From Blattamonas nauphoetae (lineage: Eukaryota > Preaxostyla > Oxymonadida), in NCBI GenBank assembly GCA_033064195.1, contig JARBJD010000185.1, positions 62,001 to 126,000 on the forward strand: a DNA stretch of 64,000 nt, given 5' to 3'. The notes under the pieces were generated by a model. The model was not told where the DNA came from. It saw only the letters and a list, made by a program, of their open reading frames with translations, and did not search any database. The position numbers were made by a program, and so were the translations under genes. Positions 10,445 to 20,908 of this stretch are shown here, one piece after another (position 1 is the first letter of the stretch; each line of letters starts with the position of its first letter).

Positions 10445-10518
10445 CTTCTCCTCTGCCATCTGCGGCGTTGATGCCTTTGAAGGTCAGAGGGCAGGATGTT
10501 ATGAAATGTATCCAACCA
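10445..10518. repeat. Degenerate direct repeat, copy 2
   Basis: Begins TCTCCTCTGCCATCTGCGGC; the partner is 10159-10232. The DNA between the two copies and up to 10675 holds no gene I can support. Confidence 0.5.
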
Positions 10519-10675
10519 CTTGTTTTGAATGGTAGATGTGGCGTTGTTGCCAAAAGATGATGGTTGTGTTGTGATGTGTGACTGGTGATAGTCTGATGTG
10601 GTTTGTGATGTGATCGTTGGGGCGATGACGCCAACTTAAGAAGAAATTGAGGTGTTTGATCTGCTTTCCTGTGTC

Positions 10676-11689
10676 CTACTGCTGGCTCCGCCCTTCATCC
10701 TCCTGTCTGAAAATCATATTCTCCATTGAAAAGGACCGACATTGTTGTCCATCTCTGACTGCCTCTGCAGTCTCCCTTGCCCGAATCGTTTGCTCCATCT
10801 CCTGTTGGAGGAGCTCTTCCTGCCGTCGAACGTTCTCCTGTTCCAGCTCATCCTCCCCAATTGACGGCTCGACAAGACCGAGATTGACCTTGCGAGCCAG
10901 TTCCACCTGTTGTACCAGCTCCGCTGCTTTCAGCCCCATCAACGCCAATGCTTGCACAGAGGGCATGCCTTGTCGGACAGCTATGAACAGGCCAATACTT
11001 AACCTGACCGCGTGGAAGGCCTCATGTTTAAGGCCTACCAATAAACCATCACTATCCCGTGTATGTTCTGAAACATATTTGCTAAGGACATCCTTATTCA
11101 GCTGAAGCCCTTCGGCCAATTTCAGGACCTCCTTCAGAGTCGCAAGAGCCTGAGCAACCCAGTTGAAGAGAGGGAGCTCCCTTGCAACATCTTCTACCCT
11201 GGCTTGCATATATTCGAGGTCTGCTCCAAGTCCAGCTTGAGTTGGAGCGATGCCCATCTGCGGTTGAAGTGGTGCAGGCTGGAAGACGACTTGTTCTGGA
11301 AGCGGTGTTGTCCGGAAGATCCAGGGTGTCATCGATCCGCCATTATCGATATTCGGCGTATGTACATCATCACTCCCCCTTTGATGAAACGGTTGAGGGG
11401 TCACAATTCGCTGCTGGACTACATTTGGGACCAGGGCACCTCCGATCGGTCCCTCCCAGTCCTGGCTATCCAGTCCGAAGTCACAATCAATTGTCGCCAG
11501 AAATAGTCGTAAAAGATGGAAAATAGCACCGGCAATGGGATAGAGGTAGGGTGGCAACGCCATCTGTTGAAATTTTTGAGCGTCTTCGGAGTTTGGTAAA
11601 AGCCCGCTTGTAAACACCTGGACAGCCAAATTGCGAAGCTCCTGCAATCTCGCCTTAAACATTTCACCAAACTGCTCTTCTTCAGTCAT
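10676..11689 (-). CDS. Element-encoded helical protein of unknown function
   Basis: A 337-residue ORF starts at ATG 11689 (MTEEEQFGEMFKARLQELRN), 40 bp inside the right terminal repeat. The N-terminal 90 residues and the region from about residue 155 are predicted to be alpha-helical and Leu/Ala-rich. A Pro-rich linker (TPLPEQVVFQPAPLQPQM) separates them. The last 60 residues are very rich in Glu/Gln/Arg (EQENVRRQEELLQQEME) and likely coiled coil. I see no zinc knuckle, DDE or tyrosine-recombinase motif. Placement just inside the element end suggests it belongs to the element. A structural or DNA-packaging type role is possible but unproven. Confidence 0.6.
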   Translation of the reverse strand: MTEEEQFGEMFKARLQELRNLAVQVFTSGLLPNSEDAQKFQQMALPPYLYPIAGAIFHLLRLFLATIDCDFGLDSQDWEGPIGGALVPNVVQQRIVTPQPFHQRGSDDVHTPNIDNGGSMTPWIFRTTPLPEQVVFQPAPLQPQMGIAPTQAGLGADLEYMQARVEDVARELPLFNWVAQALATLKEVLKLAEGLQLNKDVLSKYVSEHTRDSDGLLVGLKHEAFHAVRLSIGLFIAVRQGMPSVQALALMGLKAAELVQQVELARKVNLGLVEPSIGEDELEQENVRRQEELLQQEMEQTIRARETAEAVRDGQQCRSFSMENMIFRQEDEGRSQQ

Positions 11690-11728
11690 TGTTGTGTTCA
11701 AATTAAAATGCAAATTAAAATTCAGAGA

Positions 11729-11813
11729 TCTAACCCATTGTTGTGTTCGACTCACTTCAGAGATTGATCTCACTCTTCGTAGCTCGGCTGAATCGGATCA
11801 CTGCAGAGTGATC
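11729..11813 (-). repeat. Right terminal repeat of the insertion
   Basis: This 85-bp end combines the 50-bp core (11729-11778) with the 45-bp tip (11769-11813), which overlap by 10 bp. The element-encoded gene starts 40 bp inside it. Host sequence resumes at 11815. Confidence 0.85.
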
Positions 11814-11814
11814 T

Positions 11815-14800
11815 TGTGTTCGAACCTTGAACGATGAAATTGACATTGATCACGAAAACATCACCACCGACCACATCAAACGCACATATGTGGAATCAGA
11901 AACAATGACATCAGTGAAGTTCACTCTCTGCACTTTCAACGAGATGACTCACACTGCCGGACCTGGTGCTGGAGGTGCTGCCATCTGCCTCTGGGTTTAC
12001 TACATCTCTGCATGCACTCTGTCTGTCACTCAGTGCTCCTTCCACAAATGCACGTGCACAGCAGACCGACAATGTGGTGGAGCGATTTACGCTGAAGCAA
12101 TCGAGACAGAGTTAACCATCTCAATCTCTTTGTCTTCATTCACTGAATGTGCTGTGACTGGAACATCTGATACTTTGGGTGGAAGTGTCTTCTGTTCCTC
12201 TCCGTCGTCGATTTCAGTTTCTGACTGCTTCTTCGAGAAGAGCAGTTCAGGCCATCAAGGTGGAGCTCTCTCTCTGAAGTATCACCAGCTCACCACTCTC
12301 TCCAACTGTGCCTTCGTGTTGTGTCATGCGCCTGAATTAGGAGGTGCCTTGTTCCTCGATGACCTCCACTCGGTTGATTTCTCCTTCCTCCAATTCCGAG
12401 GATGCTCTGTGAATGGTCACATGAATGTCTCCGCAGATATTTTCATCAAAACTTTGGACGACTACGAAGTATTTAAAAGTGGAAGGTTCTACGATACCGA
12501 TTCAGGAAAGTACACAATCTGGGTCTATCCTCTTGCTGTTGATGCATTAAAACAATTCGTTACATATTCCGGCCGTCTTCCAAATGTGACAGTGGATGTG
12601 TCGATCAGTGGAGACACAGCGACAGTGACAGCGACAGTGAATACAGGAGTGAAGGGAACAATGGGGATATTGCTTGAAGGGTCAAATGTGCCTCGTCTGG
12701 TTCATGTTCCGTTTGGGAGCGAAACGGAGACATCGACAACAGGATCAGCAACAGTGTCGTCGGGAGTGAATGGGATTCTTCCACCTGCAGCAAAATACGA
12801 ACTACGCGCGTGGTCTGTCCCTACAGTCTACCTCACTGGAATTGAATATACTCGTACAACTCTATCAGAAGATGGGAACATAGCCAAAATTGTTCTTATT
12901 GGAATGAATTTTGATGAAGGGAGTTACTCTATGCTGATCCGAAACGGAGGCAACACATTCAACATCTCGCTGACTCGCTCCAACTGGACGACTCTTGTTG
13001 GAGAAGCACCTCTTCCTCCATCGACAGATGAGGGAAGGCTAGAATGGGGGGTGAGATACGAAGTTGAGAAAGTGATGCGACGTCCAGAAGGAGAGGATGA
13101 AGAAAATGTCCTTCAGAGGTTCGAGTTGGCATTATGGACGCCGGATGAACCAGCTCGGATTTGTAAATCCACTGGAGCTGTTCTAAACAAAGATCGATCT
13201 GAAGTGACGATCTCGTTGGAAGGGAGGGCATTTGGTGAATGGCTCGGGTGGATTTGGGTGTCGGTGGGAGGAACTTTCTGGAAATCGTTATCGATGCGAC
13301 AACTTTCGGAAACACACTGCGAAGCAGACTTCCTTGTGTCTTCAGAAGGAGATGACACACATCTGAAATACGAAGGAGAATACACAGTCTGCCTGAAACC
13401 AGACGAGCCAAGCACACTCATCGTCGAATCTGGAATCACTGTCCGCATTCCCGGACTTCCAATTTTCACAAAAGTACAGTTTGATTTCACGAACTCACTT
13501 GGGACAGGATGCATTGCGATCTTGTCAGGAATAGATCTGGTGGTTGGGACAGAATACGAAGTGAAGTTGAACACTTTGCACGCATTCTCGATTGTGGTGA
13601 AATCGTCGACTCGAGCGGAATCATCTGAAATGCTGATTGGATGTGAAGGATCTCTCGCATATTCTGCAGACATTCTCATTGCAACCGTCAATCCAACGGA
13701 CGAGACGAACGGAATAGTTAAGATGCCTTCACCATACCCTGGACAGACACAGGCTCGTCCGAATGTGAATGAGATCTTCGTGGACACAGAAACAGGACGA
13801 GACGAGTGGACATGTGGAGACTTGTCTCGTCCTTGCTCGACGATGGATGTTGCGTGGACGATCATTCGAACACTCAAAATAACGCAACCGACATTCTCGC
13901 TGCTGAACAGGACATCTCTGTCGTCGCAGATGAGAATTGAAAATGGAATGTCGGTTCTGATGCACAGTGGATCACACCGCGAACCGTCTCTGACCATTCC
14001 GTCGTCGGCAGCAGAATCAGCGACATCAGCTCTGATTGTGGTTTCATCAGCATTTCTGAACATCCAAAACATCGACATTGTGATTGGATCGTCGAAACCG
14101 TCGTTCGTTCTGATCTCCACATTGTCGTCCGAAATGATTCTGAAAGATGGATTGATGACAATCAAAAGCGACACAAATGAAAACGGGAATGAGTTGGAAG
14201 AATTGTGTTTGTGGAAGACCGGACTAATTGAGCTGATTGAGACAGAACTGAATGTGACGAACAACCAATTCTTCAACATCTCTCAAGGTGTGATGACAAT
14301 GAAGGGAGGACTGTTGACAATCGAGGGCTGCATTTTCCGCAACAACTTTCCTTCCAACTCGTCATTCCCATCGGCTCGTCGCAACATTGCCTGTTCTCAA
14401 GGAGGGGTAGTGACCATTGGAAGCTTGGGAGCTGGCGATGGATACAAGAAATCGTCAGCGTGGATCTCGTCTGAAAATTGTTCGATCGAATCGACAGAAG
14501 TGAATGCAGATGCTCCCCTCTTCATCCCAACACTCTCTCCTGAGTCCTCATCCGAGTTCGACAAGAAGTCCAAATCGTTCACATTGACGATTGAAGGAAC
14601 GATTCTGATTCCGTGTTCTCTGTTCCTGGAAGTGTTCGAGAATGGAAAAGATGGAACAGAAGTCAACTCAACTCAGATCCCTCTCACCGTCGACTCTGTG
14701 ACATCATTCACTGAGACGAAGATTGTCGTCTCACTTCCCAGTTCGTCTGTCGAATCTCTGGACGACTCACTGGAATGGCGAGGAAGACTGGTTTTTGGAG

Positions 14801-15879
14801 AGAATGAGATAACACCGAACAGTTTCTTGATTCAACAGAGCTCGTCTGGTCGGTTCGCACAAGCAGTTAAAGACAACATGAAATGGTGGATTCCGCTTGT
14901 GGTTGTTCTGTCATGTGCTCTTCTGGCAGTGATTCTGGTGGTGGTTCTGATGATACGACGACGAAGCAAGAACAAAGGAGAGAATGACGGAGAACCACAG
15001 GAAATGAACCAGACGGAAGACAAGATTGATGTGATGATGGCAGAAGGCGACAACGGTGATGGCGAACACTCTGTGAACACCGCTGGTCAGAGGCAGTTGA
15101 ACCCGGGGTTGACATTCCATGAGAGTCACTCGCATCCTTCCCTTCAGAACACGAACATGGTCGTTCCAGCGCCAGCAGGTCAAGCAGCAGTTCTGATTGT
15201 GGGAGAGGACCAGTTTGGTCGTCCGAAGATCGAAGATGGATTTGTGAATTCACACGACACTCTGTTCAACAGACTTCATGGACGTGAGAAGGATTTGGGA
15301 TTGAACATCTATCGTACGCGATTGGATGTGGCGAAGGCAGTTGCGAAACTGCTCTCTCTTCGCCCGAACGCTCTGGCACTTCAGAAACTGAATCCCCACT
15401 GGGTGTTACTCACTTCATCGAACTCGGTCTGCTTCAAACTGAATGACGAAACACCATCACAAGCACAAACGACGATCCCGACACAATCGGGGGCACAGAA
15501 AGAGGCACAGGACGAGAAGCGCTGGTCAGCGCCTGAAGAAGAAAACTGTGAAAATGAAATTGATGTCGGAAAAGTGACGGTTTTTAGTCTTGGCCTGATC
15601 TTGTGGGAAATGACGACTGGACAAGTTCCGTTCAATGAAACGGATGCAGTGAATGCTCAGCGACAGCTGGGGATTGGGATCGTTCCTCGGATGGATTCAA
15701 TTGAACCAGTTGAACTGTCGAAACTTCTTTTGGAGTGTCTGGATCTGAATCCTCATTCTCGTCCAACACTGGAATCAGTTGTTTCTCGTTTGGAGTCGAT
15801 TGGGGAAGGAAATAACGAAGACGCAGTTAATCTTCTGGAGCTGAAGAATCATCAACGCGGGCCTCAACCAGAATCATAA
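11815..15879 (+). pseudogene. Surface protein gene, 3' part after insertion
   Basis: Sequence homologous to the family resumes with CVRTLNDE and stays open for about 1,355 codons to TAA. In order it has a beta-helix-like region with CSFHKC and GGAIYAEA strands, several Ig-like modules (ITVRIPGLPIF; GIDLVVGTEYEVKL), and a conserved FPSARRNIAC block. One membrane helix follows at about nt 14884-14960 (WWIPLVVVLSCALLAVILVV) with a basic stop-transfer stretch. The tail carries the kinase-like C-lobe (about nt 15515-15810): RWSAPEEE, FSLGLILWEMTTGQVPF, LDLNPHSRPT. Catalytic HRD and DFG are absent. Without the upstream part it lacks a signal peptide and a convincing ATG, so the gene is presumably inactive, though its body is undamaged, which suggests that the split is recent. 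Confidence 0.8.
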
Positions 15880-16800
15880 CTAAATCTGACTTTCAAACAC
15901 GAATAGCTGCTTCAGTTTGTTGTGTTCTGAACACCCACAATGCCCTCTCACGTCACAGCAAGTCTTTCCATTCTCGATCTCCTCCACTCACCTCCGTCAC
16001 TTCGCCTCTCATTCATCGTCTTAGTTCTTTCATCTCACATTGACTTCATCAGCAGTCACTCTTCCATCGACACACCACATCTCGCTTGTGTGATTGGATG
16101 GACAGATTGGTTTGCTGTCTTGCTTCCCCTCGTGTCACATTCCCAGTATTCTGTTGTGGTTCTTCGTCATTTCGTTCTGTTCTGTCCCTCCTGGATATAA
16201 TGACAAGCAGTGTGAAGCGATACCAGGACAAGTAGAATCAGTACATGAGGAGGTGTCCGTTTTCATTCCTATCGCTGTATTTCGAAAGGGTCAGAGAGAC
16301 CACACTCGTTATGAGTTAGAACAACAAGGACTGAAACAATTCAGGAACGAACAGAAAGGGTGTGAAGGGGAAAAAATGAATGATGACTGAAACCTGTCGA
16401 AAAACAAAGCGTGGACCAGAAAAAGAAGCAAAAAGGAGAGATGGATGTGCCCAGTGTCGATTTCGAAGCAGAAGGAGATTGGGGAAGGGGAGTGTGGCAA
16501 CGAGAGCGGGAAAATGAGTGTGGCGAGAGAGAGGGAGAGGTGTCGTGTTATCATTCCACACACATCACTCCCCCCAAACAGCACGTCCTCGTACTGCTTC
16601 TGCGTGACACCTTTCCTCGTCACTTTCAGGATCGTTTCTTTCCGTTCCAGTGTCGAGTATCGCTGTGAGAGTCACGAGAGGAGACACAGTTCGAGAAAGG
16701 GAGAAGTTGGGAGAAATCAGGAATGGGGCAGAATCAGACGAGAGGAAGAAATGCGCTTGCAGGCATGAGAGCGTTTGCTTCGAATGAACCACTTCGAGCA
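15880..16800. other. Intergenic region
   Basis: This is the 3' flank of the surface-protein gene, with one TCACGTCAC motif at 15948. The stretch 16430-16560 is purine-rich on the plus strand. No ORF has recognisable content, and the several 80-105-codon frames look fortuitous. Confidence 0.6.
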
Positions 16801-17425
16801 GGTGCAACAGAGAGAGTGGGTGGTGAGGGAGAGGCAGAGGGGAGTGGGAGGGTGTGGGTGGTGAGGGAGAGGCAGAGGGGAGTGGGAGGGTGTGGGTGGT
16901 GAGGGAGAGGCAGAGGAGTGGGAGGGTGTGGGTGGTGAGGGAGAGGCAGAGGGAGTGGGAGGGTGTGGGTGGTGAGGGAGAGGCAGAGGGAGTGGGAGGG
17001 TGTGGGTGGTGAGGGAGAGGCAGAGGGAGTGGGAGGGTGTGGGTGGTGAGGGAGAGGCAGAGGGAGTGGGAGGGTGTGGGTGGTGAGGGAGAGGCAGAGG
17101 GAGTGGGAGGGTGTGGGTGGTGAGGGAGAGGCAGAGGGAGTGGGAGGGTGTGGAGTGGTGAGGGAGAGGCAGAGGGGAGTGGGAGGGTGTGGGTGGTGAG
17201 GGAGAGGCAGAGGGGAGTGGGAGGGTGTGGGTGGTGAGGGAGAGGCAGAGGGGAGTGGGAGGGTGTGGGTGGTGAGGGAGAGGCAGAGGGAGTGGGAGGG
17301 TGTGGGTGGTGAGGGAGAGGCAGTGGGGAGTGGGAGGGTGTGGGTGGTGAGGGAGAGGCAGAGGGGAGTGGGAGGGTGTGGGTGGTGAGGGAGAGGCAGA
17401 GGGGAGTGGGAGGGTGTGGGTGGCG
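16801..17425 (+). repeat. G-rich minisatellite, 36-38 bp unit, about 16 copies
   Basis: The unit GGTGAGGGAGAGGCAGAGGG plus GAGTGGGAGGGTGTGGGT is repeated about 16 times. Length varies by 1-2 bp in one G-run, and one copy has a TGTGGAGT variant. Purines are confined almost wholly to the plus strand and G-runs are regular, so quadruplex or triplex structure is plausible. The minus strand stays open and would read as Pro/Ser/His repeats (SPPTPSHSP), but this looks like a consequence of composition. Confidence 0.9.
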
Positions 17426-17757
17426 AAGGAGCAGGGATGAAGAACGACGATCAATTCGGTGACGACATCTTCCGATCCTTCCCAATCGTCTTCCGAAGGG
17501 TCGGTCGAGCGAGTGAGATCCAGAATGCGGAGGGAGAGTGGGGAAAGAGTGGGAGGAGAGCATCAGATTGATAAAGTGTCTGAAATCGACCAGCATGAAC
17601 AGGAGCGACTCTTTGTCATCCAGAATCGACGAGTGGCGGCGAAGGAGGAGAGTGGTGTTGAAATCGGGAGACAACGAGGAAGAGGGGCGGGAGACGGTTG
17701 AGTGTGGAGAGCGAAGAGTTGAGTTGGTGTTCGGGCTTCGCTGGCTCATGTCTGATT

Positions 17758-18831
17758 CTATTCACGCCGTGGAATGTTCATGCCCCGCAGCTTGTTCCAT
17801 TCAATCGACTCGTCAACAATCCATCCTCCGAAGAATTCGTTTTTATCGTTTTGCAGCTTTTGTTCAATCACGTCTTCGATACCCTCCATTCGCAACATTC
17901 GCTGGACTTTCTTCCCCATCTGTCGCTCCTCTCCCTTTGCTTTGTTCCATTCCCGCTGTGAGATACCCAGTACATGCAGAAAATTCCTGATTGAGGTATC
18001 GTTTTCGAAGAATGTGAGACAACTTGGAATCGTGATAAAGACAGGCATATGAAGAATCAAATCCATCGTTGGTTGATAATAAGGACATATTTCGACGGGC
18101 CAAGCAAGAAGATACATGAATTCATCGCATAGCTTTCCATCGATGATCGAAAAGTGGTTCATGCACAAATGGCAAAAATACTTCTCCGAAGGTGCCAGAA
18201 CTCGCTGCAAAACAGTCTCGTGAACAGCTTGTTGTTCATCCCCATCTTTAAGTCTGAGTTCTGCGAGACCGTTCGGAGTTGCGACCAAGATAAGGTGGCG
18301 GATGATTCTCATGATGTTTATGTGGATATCCACTGCTTCTGCAAGAGGAAGAGACTGTGGATTGAGAGTGTTGATGATTTGATGGATCAGATTGGTTTTG
18401 ACAAGGGCAAATCGGACTTTAATCGAACAGTACATGATCAGTGAATCGAGCATCTCTATTGTGGTTGTGGTGATGACTTGACTGGGTGATGAAACGAGTA
18501 CCACAAAGCACCAGATGAAGTTTGACCAAGATCCATCAGAGGATGACGCAATGTTGCTGAGAAATGCAGCGGCTGATTCTTCATTCTTCGGATCCATAGA
18601 TTGGAGAAGTTTCACCGCTTTCCCTTCCAGGGAGGCATCAAGTGCAGGTTGGGACTTCACAGTTGTAACGAGAGACCGAAAGATAACTGCTTGTTCGTCA
18701 ACTGTTTTACACTGTGCTTCATCCCAATTCAGGAAAGGAGAACAATCCGTTGAAAATGGTAACTGAAGGGAGGACAAATGAGAGTGTGCTGTACTTGAAG
18801 AAGATCCCTTTTTATCGATTACATTCGCCAT
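17758..18831 (-). CDS. ARM/HEAT-like helical protein, paralogous family
   Basis: The gene runs from ATG 18831 (MANVIDKKGSSSS) to TAG at 17758, 357 residues. An in-frame extension upstream reads into the dispersed repeat, so I prefer this start, which matches the family start just before the FLNWDE motif. It is a paralog of 58896-59966 and 61825-62852. Shared blocks are IFRSLVTTVKSQPALDASLE, LIHQIINTLNPQSLPLAEA, SEKYFCHLCMNHFSIIDG and YYQPTMDLILHMPVFLTIPS. The composition is helical and Leu-rich, like armadillo or HEAT solenoids. That assignment is by pattern only. No catalytic motif, signal peptide or membrane helix is seen. Function is unknown. Confidence 0.8.
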   Translation of the reverse strand: MANVIDKKGSSSSTAHSHLSSLQLPFSTDCSPFLNWDEAQCKTVDEQAVIFRSLVTTVKSQPALDASLEGKAVKLLQSMDPKNEESAAAFLSNIASSSDGSWSNFIWCFVVLVSSPSQVITTTTIEMLDSLIMYCSIKVRFALVKTNLIHQIINTLNPQSLPLAEAVDIHINIMRIIRHLILVATPNGLAELRLKDGDEQQAVHETVLQRVLAPSEKYFCHLCMNHFSIIDGKLCDEFMYLLAWPVEICPYYQPTMDLILHMPVFITIPSCLTFFENDTSIRNFLHVLGISQREWNKAKGEERQMGKKVQRMLRMEGIEDVIEQKLQNDKNEFFGGWIVDESIEWNKLRGMNIPRRE

Positions 18832-18933
18832 TTCGACCGATTCGGAGATAAGACTCTCGTTATGGGTCTGAACAAACTGTGAAACAAAGAGAATAAGAAG
18901 ATATGAACGTTGAAAATGAATAAATAAAATCAA

Positions 18934-19455
18934 CTCATCCAGCCTCTTTTCCTTCACAGCGTTCACTGCATCTCGTGCCATCCTCACGTCACCTCTCACG
19001 TCACTCCTTCCGCCGTGACTCGGACATCAGCAGAGATTGTTCACCGGTCCAGGCACTCACGTCACATTTGGCACGATTTGTTGAATCGCCATGCATTCTC
19101 GATTCATCATCGGGATTCTTCATTTCCTCTGTTGATTTTCCCTTCTCTTCATAATTGGCCACCATCTACACAATCCATTCCAACAGTCATCTCTCATCTC
19201 GAGCCATGTTTCGCGTGACAACGAAACATCTGATTGCTCTGCTCGACACAGGGGGTCCAGTTCTCATTCGGTCACTGAAACAAGCTGATTGTTTGTCATG
19301 CGGAAGCAGCCATTGCATCCGTTTCACATCACCCATTGCCGCATCTCGAAACTTTTCGCATCTCACCTTCTCTTTCATCACATCATGCTGCCCTTTGAAT
19401 CACGTCACTGACATTCTGATGCACCCTTGATTGTCTCTTCGCTGTCCAGAACATC
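18934..19455 (+). repeat. Dispersed 0.5-kb repeat, copy 2
   Basis: Partner of 7311-7841. It starts about 100 bp upstream of the ARM-like gene's ATG (that gene runs on the minus strand) and carries four TCACGTCAC motifs (in the stretches 18983-19000, 19058 and 19399). The middle part (about 19080-19200) has diverged most, while the 3' half is almost identical to copy 1. Confidence 0.75.
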
Positions 19456-19674
19456 GTTTGAATTGTTGAAAAATGAGAATGGTTGTCCAGGATTCGTGAA
19501 ATTCATGAAGACCAGATTGAACATGGAGATAAAACATGAAAAAAGTGGTCCATTTCATTTCTATCACCTCTCGTCAGGACTTCTTGAGATGTGATCGTGT
19601 ATTCCAATTTAGTGAGAGCTCTCTATTAATTTTGTCACGGGTTAGATCAATGTTCTTTCGTAGTTCTCCCATCG

Positions 19675-20736
19675 ATGAAAGTGAGTGTGTTCCTTTGATT
19701 GTCTTTTTATGTCATTTACAGGTGTTCCTCCTCACCTTCCTTGTCATTCTCCCAGCAGGGATGGAATTCTCCATCTCAGTCATCCTTCGACTTTGAAGAT
19801 GATTTTTCCAATGGATTCTGTGAAGATTTCACGTTACAATGGCTTCCACACCGTGAAATAAGTCCAGACCCCCTTCTTTTTTCCAGCACGTTGCCAAACT
19901 CAGTAGATACTGACATTCAGCAAAATGACCAGGTAGCCACCGTTGGTTCTCCTCTCCACAATGTATCACCCTCCAACTATACCCTTCCAATTGATCACTT
20001 ATTCTCCCTCCCATATGTTTCTTCTACTAATTTCGCATCCCAAACGTCACAACAACGACCGAACCCGTCGTCACCGGTTATTCGTCCCAACACCTATCGG
20101 AATCCTCATATATCGAAAAGTCAAACAAAAAAGGTCAAATTAGCCACGCCCGTACATTTCACTCTTTTGCGCATGTGGACAGACGACAAGACAGAAGTGC
20201 CACTTTGCGGTGATCGAGTATCGTTCCAACAAGGCCATGAATCGGTTGTTGTCGAAATGCGAACGGCCTCAGCATTAGCTTTAATAACACATACTCAGTG
20301 TACTAGCCTCTACAAGATGAAGATGCTTCGAAAGGAGATCTCGGGGATCTGGACCAATCCGATATATGATGAAGCCCATCCTCCAAGTTTCACAAAACTG
20401 CGTGCACTTCACCACTCATCAACCAACAGTGACGTAGATGAACCATATCATTTTTCATCTTCAAGGCCCAAGATCTGCGACATCTTGATCCGAACCAAAT
20501 CCACTCCTGAGGTTCACAGACTCTTGGAACGACCTGGAATTAACAAATCGATCGATGATCGGGATGTATCACATATGGGGGACCTTGAAACAAGGAATTT
20601 CGGTGTCGACTTTTTGTTTCGTGTTGCAAAAGCCGAAGATGTGGTCAGGCAGACAATCAATTCATGGAATCAAGCCTGCGATAAGAAGGACAGGGAGAGA
20701 CCACAAAAGAAGAAGCAACGATCCCGTTCATACTAA
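19675..20736 (+). CDS. Uncharacterised protein with basic C-terminus
   Basis: The frame is open from about 19699 to TAA at 20736, but it has no early ATG, so the 5' end needs splicing. A consistent solution is ATGAAA at 19675 joined across a 75-bp intron (19681-19755, GTGAGT to CCCAG) to QGWNSPSQSS. An alternative acceptor at 19721 breaks the frame with this exon. The first 120 residues are Ser/Asn/Pro-rich and acidic in part (FDFEDDF). The middle (VHFTLLRMWTDDKTEVPLCG onward) looks globular. The end is strongly basic (KKDRERPQKKKQRSRS), like a nuclear localisation signal. I do not recognise the family. A nuclear role is only a guess. Confidence 0.55.
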
Positions 20737-20908
20737 GAAAGAACATTCTTATTTTCTTGTTTGATCAGTACGGCAATACGCTTTTGTATATGCTGTTGAA
20801 GCTAAGATTCTGTTATTTTTAGATCATTTTTGGAAGTTTCTGTCAGAAAACATGAAAATATCCCTGAAATCCCCAAAAAATGAGAAAACACAAAATCAAA
20901 AGAAGATC

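Larger units (their letters stand above)
8966..11814. mobile_element. Compound inverted-repeat insertion inside a surface gene
   Basis: This segment separates two halves of one host gene and is organised by nested inverted repeats. A 28-bp pair (8966-8993 and 9187-9214) brackets a 0.25-kb unit. A 45-bp pair (9214-9258 and 11769-11813) brackets 2.6 kb. A perfect 50-bp pair (8986-9035 and 11729-11778) links the outer parts. The cargo is one intact gene for an unknown helical protein (10676-11689, minus) and a fragment of a surface-protein gene (9262-10155, minus). I see no transposase, integrase, reverse transcriptase or capsid gene, so the family is unassigned and the copy is probably non-autonomous. 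The perfect 50-bp repeats suggest a fairly young insertion. A clear target-site duplication was not found. Confidence 0.75.

Noticed and set aside
8966-11814. Treating the insertion as a large intron
   Set aside because: The left junction has no GT donor, and nested inverted repeats with their own gene explain it better.
16801-17425. CRISPR-like array
   Set aside because: The units are directly adjacent with no unique spacers, and the context is eukaryotic.
16565-17749. Long minus-strand Pro/Ser/His ORF as a gene
   Set aside because: Most of it is the translated minisatellite, and it begins only 9 bp past the stop of the adjacent minus-strand gene. The openness follows from the lack of C on the plus strand.
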